Below are positions 22,193 to 64,000 of a DNA stretch of 64,000 bases, piece after piece. The DNA lies in NCBI GenBank assembly GCA_029718625.1, contig CM056397.1, forward strand, positions 1,240,001 through 1,304,000. The letters are read 5' to 3'. Origin of the DNA: Synaphobranchus kaupii. Lineage: Eukaryota > Chordata > Actinopteri > Anguilliformes > Synaphobranchidae. The translations under genes were made by a program, and so were the position numbers. Below the pieces are notes generated by a model, which saw only the letters and a list, made by a program, of their open reading frames with translations, made no database searches and had not been told where the DNA came from. Numbering within the stretch: the first letter of the stretch is position 1; every line of letters starts with the position of its first letter.

Positions 22193-25100
22193 TAATGCAA
22201 TTTTATTTAAAAATCCTATTACACAGTTAAAGTAAAATATATAAAAACAATGGATAAATAAAACAAAAGACTTATGAAAATGAACAGGAAAAAAATTCTC
22301 AAATCCAGAAACTTGAGAAGCAATGCAATAATAATGGTATATAATGTAAGGAAGACTTAAAATTCAGTAATTACACTATCAGTTTCCTTTTCAATTTAGA
22401 ATTAAACTAATTTTGTAGGCTGATAACAACAACGATAATTTTCCATGCCAAATAAGCGTTCACGCGCAGCTCTCAAGCCTACAATACTTTGTCATAACCA
22501 CCAGGTAATGTGCGTATGTCAAGTGAAGACCTGACGTGGAGCTACGACCATTTCCACGGTCAAATGGAGTCACGTTGAAATTTAATAAATCACTACTTTG
22601 TCGTGATTTTTTACGTACGCCACACATAAGATCAAATTTGATCGAAAGTACTTTTTATGAATGAGACCCCTGGTCTTGACCCTTCTGCCCTTCTGACCAT
22701 CTTCTGGCGTAGACTCAAGACTCGCCTGTTTAGTTTGCATCTTTGCTCCCTGAATTAATTGTTAGCATGCAAGTCTTGCTTTTTGAAATAGCATTTTAGG
22801 GGTATGTTAACAGTGATTTATACATCAACACTTGCCATGTTACTGACATTTTGGTTAATGTATTATTTAGACTTGTACTGTTTTTCTTTTTCAGTATACC
22901 ATTGTTTTTTTATTGGATATTTCTCTTATATAGCACTATTTCTCATTCCCCCCCTACCTAACAGGTTAAGGAGAGGATATCAGCCTGCCTGGCTGACATT
23001 TCTATGTGGAGGGCTACTCATCACCTGAAGCTCAACCTTCACAATACGGAACTGCGCTTCATACCTCACAGGACCTCCCCACTGCAAGCCCTCTCCATCA
23101 CCGTTGACGGTACTATGGTGGCTGCCTCCCGCTCTGCAAGGAACCTGGGGATGGTCCTGGATGACCAGCTGGACTTCATGGAGCACATCAGGGAAACAGC
23201 ACGGTCCTGCAGGTTCCTCCTGTACAACATCAAGAGGATTCGACCATACTTGACCACCTACTCGACCCAGCTTCTCGTCCAGACCATGGTAATCTCACGC
23301 CTGGATTACTCCTTCCAAAGTTTTCACACACCCTGCTGAGGTCAGTCCACTGGCTGCCGGTCGCCACCAGGATCAGGTTCAAAGTTCTGACCCTGGCCTA
23401 CGCTGCAGCCAAAAGGACAAGCCCATCCTACCTGCAAGACATAATACAACACTAAACTCCAGCTCGACCACTTCGCTCTGCTCGTGTGGACTGCGGAGCT
23501 TCTCCACCCTAGCTCCCCAGTGGTGGAATGAACTGTTCACTCCTCTACGTTCTGATCAAACACTGCCTGCACACCTCTTCAGACTCCAACTTGACTGTTT
23601 TTCGCTTGTTTTCTGTTCCTTAATTCTTTGTTGATTTTATAGTGTATAATGTCTTGTTGTCTTAGCCATAGCTTACTGTGTACTATACTCAATGTTCATG
23701 ACTATGGATAGCTGCTATGTTACAATAAGAAATTAGCTCTATTTGAACTGATGTCATTGACCTTCGGTATGCACTTATTGTGCGTCGCTTTGGATAAAAG
23801 CATCTGCCAAATGAATGTAATGTAAATAAAGTTTATTATTATTATTATTATTATTATTTTATGCAAACTTATGCACTTTTTGCCTTGTAAGTCGCTCTGT
23901 ATAAATGTCTGTATTGATACACTTCTGTATCTACACTTTCTAGATTAAATAAGCTAAATGTCCAGCTAATAAAAGCTTGAAGACGCTGAAGTTCAATACG
24001 TCTCTGAGTGAATTAATACAAAATTAATTTTACAGTGCATTGTGTACACTATATATTGATGTATTGTAAATTATCTCTTCTCTTTCAAAACCTGATGGCC
24101 AATATACAGCATATAGTAATAATAATGTTTATCATTTTAGTCATATAAAAGTTAGAAATTGTTTATACCACAACATCTGATATTGATTACAATGAAAACA
24201 CCAATTTAAAATGGGTAGAAAATTATTTTTATATAATTACCAATAAAATCTCAGATCATGGGATAGACTACATTAACTATTTTCTTTTTTAAATATATAT
24301 TTGTTTACATACAGCTGACACCCTTGTCATTTTTATGTATTTAAAGGGAATGCTTTCATTCCTACAAAGCTTTCACACTAGGCTACTGCATGCTGTTCAC
24401 TACTGTCTGCTTATTAATTATCAACATGTTGGATTTGGAAAGCATTATAAATGTCTAGAAGTATCTAAGATAATTATCTAAGTATTAAAAGTTGTCAGTA
24501 ACATGGCAAGTGTTGATGTATAAATCACTGTTAACATACCCCTAAAATGCTATTTCAAAAAGCAAGACTTGCATGCTAACAATTAATTCAGGGAGCAAAG
24601 ATGCAAACTAAACAGGCGAGAAGATGGTCAGAAGGGCAGAAGGGTCAAGACCAGGGGTCTCATTCATAAAAAGTACTTTCGATCAAATTTGATCTTACGT
24701 GTGGCGTACGTAAAAAATCACGACAAAGTAGTGATTTATTAAATTTCAACGTGACTCCATTTGACCGTGGAAATGGTCGTAGCTCCACGTCAGGTCTTCA
24801 CTTGACATACGCACATTACCTGGTGGTTATGCCAAAGTATTATAGGCTTGAGAGCCGTGCGTGAACGCTTATTTGGCATGGAAAATTATCGTTGTTGTTA
24901 TCAGCCTACAAAATTAGTTTAATTCTAAATTGAAAAGGAAACTGATAGTGTAATTACTGAATTTTAAGTCTTCCTTACATTATATACCATTATTATTGCA
25001 TTGCTTCTCAAGCTTCTGGATTTGAGAATTTTTTTCCTGTTCATTTTCATAAGTCTTTTGTTTTATTTATCCATTGTTTTTATATATTTTACTTTAACTG

Positions 25101-26380
25101 TGTAATAGGATTTTTAAATAAAATTGCATTATTATTATTATTATTATTATAAATAACAACAGTGCGTATTTTGTACATTCTATATCTGCTGTGTACCATG
25201 CTTGAGAGATTGTGTTGGCTTAAACTAACAACAACAAAAAAAAGTCTGCCAGTCTGCAAATATCAGGATTCCTAAATGCTTACGAAGGTAATCCCATATG
25301 CAAAAGGTCTGTAAAAATCATATATGATCATACTTGCAAAGTTTTTATAAAAAAGCATGTTGATTAGTAGCCTATTATATTATATATTTCTATACAATTC
25401 TTATACAATCTCTCAATGTTTTTTTTATAAGGAGTACCATGTATTAGGGAACTATTTCATTTTAGCATGAAATGTATATGCTAGCTCTCTACCACATATT
25501 TATTTTATTTAAGTTTTGTATATGGCATATGTGTTTTTTATAAGATTTTTACAGACCTTTTGCATATGGGATTTGCATATAGCATTTAGGAATCCTGTTA
25601 TTTGCAGACTGGCAGACTTTTTTTTTGTTGGTTTTATGAATGAAGTTCAACCATCGAGATAAAAAAAAAGAACTGGAGGCAGCTTCCGCTTACCGGTTCC
25701 ATGGATTCCTATGGGAGCTGCTCATTGGGGCATGAAGCCAATTCAGTGGTCAACCCGTCACGTCTCTGCAGTCTATGGGCAATACACACAGACAGCGCAC
25801 AGAATCATGGGAATCGCAGTTCATTACAGAAGTTAACGGGGAGACGCGGTTGTTTCCATTACAGATATGCTCGGTTTTCTCATGTTATACGTCTCAAAAC
25901 AACCGAAAATGACACGCTCTGATGGCTAGCTCACAAGCTAAATCCATTAATAATCATATTGCAGCCTATGAAGTATGCACTGATCTGAACAGACCTAGCT
26001 AACTTCAGCTAGTATAACGCAAGTAATAGCCTACAAGTCTAGCCTATAAATAGCAACCCACACAGATAAAGCAGAGACAAAGAAGCTCGAGAATTATACA
26101 TCATATTGCATTAAAATACAATTATGAAATAAGAAAGGTATTCTATGAATGTACTATAACGATAAGTATAAAGTATAAGTATAAGTACAATACCGGCAGC
26201 TTACCCATTCGCTTTATTTGACCATGAAATAAAAATGGTGGATCTCCGTTTTGTCTCGTAATTCATTGGAGAAAATCGAAAAGTCACGTGGTGTGTAATC
26301 TCTGATTCGTAAAATAAGTACGAATTTTCGGGGACTGGAATTTCGTAGAATAGATACGAATGGGCTATGAGACCAGGTTG
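20916..26380. mobile_element. 5.46-kb palindromic (foldback) element inside the Tc1 element
   Basis: The ends are CAACCTGGTCTCA and TGAGACCAGGTTG, flanked on both sides by GAAGTTT (20909-20915 and 26381-26387), a 7-bp target duplication. The arms of about 1.9 kb (20916 to about 22850, and about 24494 to 26380) are near-perfect reverse complements. The spacer of about 1.64 kb holds an L2-like LINE piece. No transposase frame was seen. Each arm itself contains a smaller hairpin (about 21675-22060). A third copy of part of the arm starts the window at 1. The superfamily was not assigned. Confidence 0.92.
22960..23855 (+). pseudogene. L2-like LINE 3' fragment
   Basis: It encodes part of a non-LTR reverse transcriptase: SACLADISMWRATHHLKLNL, then SARNLGMVLDDQLDF, SCRFLLYNIKRIRPYL and ISRLDY. 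After a break it continues with SVHWLPVATRIRFKVL and SPSYLQDII. These are typical of the L2 group. The 3' end has the fish L2 tail (TCGCTTTGGATAAAAGCATC) and an ATT repeat. The copy is 5'-truncated and frameshifted. It lies in the spacer of the palindromic element. Confidence 0.85.
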
Positions 26381-26756
26381 GAAGTTTACATACACTTAGG
26401 TTGAAGTCATTAAAACTAATTTTTAACCACTCCACAGATTTCATGTTAGCAAACTATAGTGTTGGCAAGTCAGTTAGGACATCTACTTTGTGCATGACAC
26501 AAGTACATTTTCCAACAATTGTTTACAGACAGATTATTTCACTTTTAATTCACTATATCACAATTCCAGTGGGCCAGAAGTTTAAAAACACTAAGTTGAC
26601 TGTGCCTTTAAAAAGCTTGGAAAATTCCAGAAAATTATGTGATGGCTTTAGAAACTTCTGATAATTTACCGCTATGTAAGGGCTAATTGACATTGAGTCA
26701 ATTGGAGGTGTACCTATGGATGTATTTTAAGGCCTACCTTCAAACTCAGTGCCTCT

Positions 26757-27640
26757 TTGCATGACATCATGGGAAAATCAAAAGAAATCAGCCAAGACCT
26801 CAGAAAGAAAATTGTGGACCTCCACAAGTCTGGTTCATCCTTGGGAGCAATTTTCAAACGCCTGAAGGTACCATGTTCGTCTGTACAAACAATAATACCA
26901 AGTATAAACACCATGGGACCACGCAGCCGACATACCACTCAGGAAGGAAACGTGTTCTGTCTCCTAGAGATGAACATGCTTTGGTGCGAAAAGTGCAAAT
27001 CAATCCCAGAACAACAGCAAAGGACCTTGTGAAGATGCTGGAGGAAACAGGTACAAAAGTATCTATATCCACAGTAAAACGAGTCCTATATCGACATAAC
27101 CTGAAAGGCTGCTCAGCAAGGAAGAAGCCACTACCTCCAAAACTGCCATAAAAAAGCCAGACTACAGTTTGCAACTGCACATGGGGACAAAGATCTTACT
27201 TTTTGGAGAAACGTCCTCTGGTCTGATGAAACAAAAACTGAACTGTTTGGCCATAATGACCATCGTTATGTTTGGAGGAAAAAGGGTGAGGCTTGCAAGC
27301 TGAAGAACACCATCCCAACCGTGAAGCACGGGGGTGGCAGTATCAATGTTGTGGGGGTGCTTTGCTGCAGGAGGGACTGGTGCATGTCAGAAAATAGATG
27401 GCATCATGAGGAAGGAAAATTATGTACAAATATTGAAGCAACATCTGAAGACATCAGCCAGGAAGTTAAAGCTTGGTCGCAAATGGCTCTGCCAAATGGA
27501 CAATGACCCAAAGCATACTTCCAAAGCTGTAGCAAAATGGCTTCAGGACAACAAAGTCAAGGAGGCCTACAAAGCTGACTCAGTTACACCAGTTCTGTCA
27601 AGAGGAATGGGCCAAAATGCCAGCATCTTATTGTAAGAAG
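26757..27640 (+). pseudogene. Decayed Tc1 transposase
   Basis: The start MGKSKEISQDLRKKIVDLHK (ATG at 26769) is the N-terminal helix-turn-helix of Sleeping Beauty-like transposases. The frame shifts after SSVQTII, continues as RKRVLSPRDEHALVRKVQIN…STVKRVLYRHNLKG, then meets a stop at 27149-27151. The catalytic part (LWSDETK; HGGGS; MDNDPKHTSK) follows in other frames. The segment with the last catalytic residue (the DLNPIENLW region in the family) seems deleted after KWLQDNKVK. It is therefore a dead gene with frameshifts, a stop and a deletion. Confidence 0.9.
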
Positions 27641-27934
27641 CTTGTGGAAGGCTACCCGAAACATTTGATCCAAGTTAAACAATTTAAAGGCAATGCTACC
27701 AAATACTAACAGAGTGTATGCAAACTTCTGACCCACTGGGAATGTGATGAAAGAAATAAAAGCTGAAATAAATAATTCTCTCTATTATTCTGACATTTCA
27801 CATTCTTAAAATAAAGTTGTGATTATAACTGACCTAAAACAGGGAATGTTTACTAGGATTAAATGTCAGGAATTGTGAAAAACTGAGTTTAAATGGATTT
27901 GGTTAAGGTGTATGTAAACTTGACTTCAACTGTA

Positions 27935-28808
27935 TGCGAACATTGGAACCAGAGGGAGACATACGAACGTTGCGCTATGATAATACAATACTTTAATCCG
28001 AGATACATTTAACTCCCTGTCTTTGTGTATCAATTAATTCGTTGTAAATATGTTCCTGTATATATTGTTTTCCTCTTGCCACATCCTCACGATGGTGATC
28101 CGCGTATGCGCACTGAGCGCCTCTATTGTCTAGCGGCGGCAGGGCAAAAAAAAAAACCGAGCGCGGATATGGGAAAACAGGGGAGCGGCATACACTGACC
28201 CGAATCTGCGGGCACACGGGAAATACAACGGACACACAACGTCGATGGAGAGACGGGATGACAGACAGATAGCCTACGCAGCAACGACTGTTGCCATGGT
28301 GTGATCCTATAGTTGCACTCCAGGGAAGAACCACGCATGAAGTGGAGTAGCCTATTTTGCGGATGAGCGCAGCTCTTGGATCCATGGTTTCTCCGTGCGC
28401 TTGTCAACCTCTGTTGTGATTTGAGCAAGCTGCCTTGTCATTCGCTAAACGAGAAGAACGTGTTGCGTTTTAATTATTTAGCCATCTAAGCAAGGGGACA
28501 GTGTTATTCTGTTTAATTAAACAACGATTATAAATCTGTCCCAGGTTGTTACTTTGTGGGGGTGACTTGGGTCATTCAGCTTGCTCATGTTCCGGTTAGG
28601 GAAATGCGCTGTTGCGTCTGTTAGGCACAGCTGGTTTAGTCAGACTTGACAACCCAGGTTTTTTTTAGCTGGCATTTGTCGCTGGCAGAAGTGGATCTGG
28701 GGTTTTATAGACTGCAGCAGAAAGACGTATCGGGGGCCGATTTCTCTGACGGCTCTCGATTGACAACAGAACCCCGATTTAGCGACCGCCCCCTTCCTCG
28801 AGTGCTGG
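27935..28808 (+). promoter_or_regulatory. Probable znrf1 promoter and 5' UTR region
   Basis: From about 28080 the sequence becomes richer in G+C and CpG than the AT-rich flanks (for example CCGAGCGCGGAT and CTAGCGGCGGCA). This continues into exon 1, as expected for a CpG-rich promoter of a widely expressed gene. The transcription start is unknown. No TATA box was identified. Confidence 0.45.
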
Positions 28809-62808
<34,000 letters not shown>

Positions 62809-62924
62809 GCAAGAAAGCAGCTTCCGCCCCTGTACCCTGGAACCTGGGGCTCACACCCTGGAGGTTTCCACTTTACACAGTCTACAATTGTGTGCAACTG
62901 CATATACATGTAAGAGGGAGATTT

Positions 62925-63205
62925 AGGAAGGAATAGGAAGGAATTGTAGGAATAGGAAGGAATAGTAGGAATAGGAAAGAATTGTATGAATATGAAGGAA
63001 TTGTAGGAATAGGAAGGAATAGTAGGAATAGGAAAGAATTGTATGAATATGAAGGAATTGTAGGAATAGTAGGAATAGGAAGGAATTGTAGGAATATGAA
63101 GGAATTGTAGGAATAGGAAGGAATAGTAGGAATAGGAAAGAATTGTATGAATATGAAGGAATTGTAGGAATAGGAAGGAATTGTAGGAATATGAAGGAAT
63201 AGCAG
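62925..63205. repeat. GGAAT-based tandem array
   Basis: Imperfect repeats of GGAATTGTAGGAATAGGAAG with variants GAATAGTAG and GAATATGAAG, arranged in longer blocks of about 60 bp that recur. It lies just after the GC donor of znrf1 exon 3. The other strand reads as repeated SYSYNSF and has no meaning as a protein. Confidence 0.93.
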
Positions 63206-64000
63206 GAATAGTGATTATTTTTGAGAGAATGAGACCAGCTGTTCTTGATTCATTCAGGACTGTGCAGGCACCAGGTTTCACTGCTTCTCTTTTTGCTCTG
63301 GATTGATTGGTTTTTCTAATGTTTTGATTTGTTTAGTTTTTCCCCCTCCAGTAACCCTAAGTTAGGTAGTGGAATAATAAATGGCACTGTGACTGAATAA
63401 ATGTATAGTACATAACATAGGGATGTGGTCTGTCTGTACTGAAAAGTGGTAACAGTTGCGTAAAACAATAGGAATATTGTTTAATAGTGCACTATGCAAA
63501 AAGGTTGCATGTGGGGAATTTACGTGCACATTACTTGAAATGAGACTGATGTCTTTACAAAATGTTTTGCCTGGAGGAAGGAAAACAATTCCCATCTGGA
63601 CTTTTTATGAGAAAGAGTTCAGTGCAAATTGGTGCTAGCATCGCCCATGAAGGAAGGGTTTGCAGTCAGTTGGGATGGCAGCATCTGCTCAGTCACTAGC
63701 GACCTGCGCTAACCGAATGGGCGCCCGCGGTCTTCCTCCGACTCGTGTCTGTGCAAACCCGACGCAGACTACGGTGTGATATTAAGCAGCGGCTGCTGTC
63801 ACGCACATGCTCCTCCGAATCCATGGCAGAGGTTGCAGCGCCATAATAATGAGCGCCAATAATTATGGAATACGATTGAGCATTCCACAAGAAACAAGCC
63901 CAATGGCAGTAGCGTTGCCTTGAGAGATTCCTTATGCTGCCAAATTCAATTACAAAGTCACTGTTTAGTTAGGCCCGTTAATATAAAAATGCACCTTAAT
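63206..64000. other. znrf1 intron 3 start, window end
   Basis: No conserved ZNRF1 C-terminal codons are present. A GC-richer block at about 63690-63850 (GGGCGCCCGCGGTCTTCCTC) stands out from its AT-rich neighbours and may be a repeat, but it was not identified. Confidence 0.4.

Larger units (their letters stand above)
20897..27932 (+). mobile_element. Sleeping Beauty-type Tc1 transposon, split by a palindromic insertion
   Basis: The left end CAGTTGAAGTCAGAAGTTT begins at 20897 after TA. The right end GTAAACTTGACTTCAACTG finishes at 27932 before TA. These are the ends of the Sleeping Beauty/Tdr1 group of fish Tc1 elements. The left terminal repeat is cut after GAAGTTT and resumes at 26381 as GAAGTTTACATACACTTAGG. 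Without the insert and one 7-bp duplicate the element is about 1.56 kb, normal for the family. A decayed transposase lies at 26769-27640. The element is inactive. Confidence 0.93.

Noticed and set aside
63690..63850. Possible tRNA or SINE head in a GC-richer block
   Set aside because: No convincing cloverleaf or paired A and B boxes could be laid out by eye.

Overview
This window is vertebrate nuclear DNA, most likely from a teleost fish. The reasons are interrupted genes with GT-AG introns, a recognisable znrf1 gene, two olfactomedin-4-like genes, abundant (CA)n/(TG)n microsatellites, and a transposon mix typical of fish: a Sleeping Beauty-type Tc1 element, L2-like and CR1-like LINEs, a chromodomain Ty3/Gypsy element, a ZMYM1-like hAT element and small TTAA-flanked elements. 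No prokaryotic gene organisation, CRISPR array, rRNA or tRNA was seen. The species cannot be named from the sequence.

Layout. 1-1372: a fragment of a palindromic repeat family running into a 28-bp minisatellite. 2444-3843: the 3' exons of an unidentified coiled-coil protein (+). 3976-7351: a five-exon olfactomedin-4-like gene (-). 8559-12062: two Tc1-like relics, the second a 1.16-kb palindrome. 12739-17669: a second five-exon olfactomedin-4-like gene (+), head to head with the first. 18290-20645: a solo LTR and a LINE fragment. 20897-27932: a Tc1 element split by a 5.46-kb palindromic insertion with a 7-bp target duplication. 28809-62808: the first three coding exons of znrf1 (+); the remaining 3' coding exon(s) lie beyond the window.

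The first znrf1 intron (about 32 kb) is mostly a transposon graveyard. An LTR that starts at 31507 and resumes at 43950 is broken by an L2-tail insertion, a 725-bp terminal-inverted-repeat element and a pair of inverted repeat units joined tail to tail. One of those units was split by a 7.1-kb chromodomain Gypsy element with nearly identical 1.39-kb LTRs and a TGAAC target duplication. Further along lies a 5.96-kb hAT element with an 8-bp duplication (AGCAGGAA). Its decayed transposase was hit by a TTAA-flanked palindromic element that still carries a small coding exon, and its other half holds a CR1-like LINE piece.

How the genes work together. The two olfactomedin-like genes share exon structure and splice phases, so they are a duplicated pair probably encoding secreted, oligomeric glycoproteins. 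ZNRF1 is an unrelated membrane-associated ubiquitin ligase. I found no novel multi-gene system. The most informative signals are the nested palindromic transposons, the Gypsy gag-pol frameshift site, and the coding exon carried by the TTAA element.
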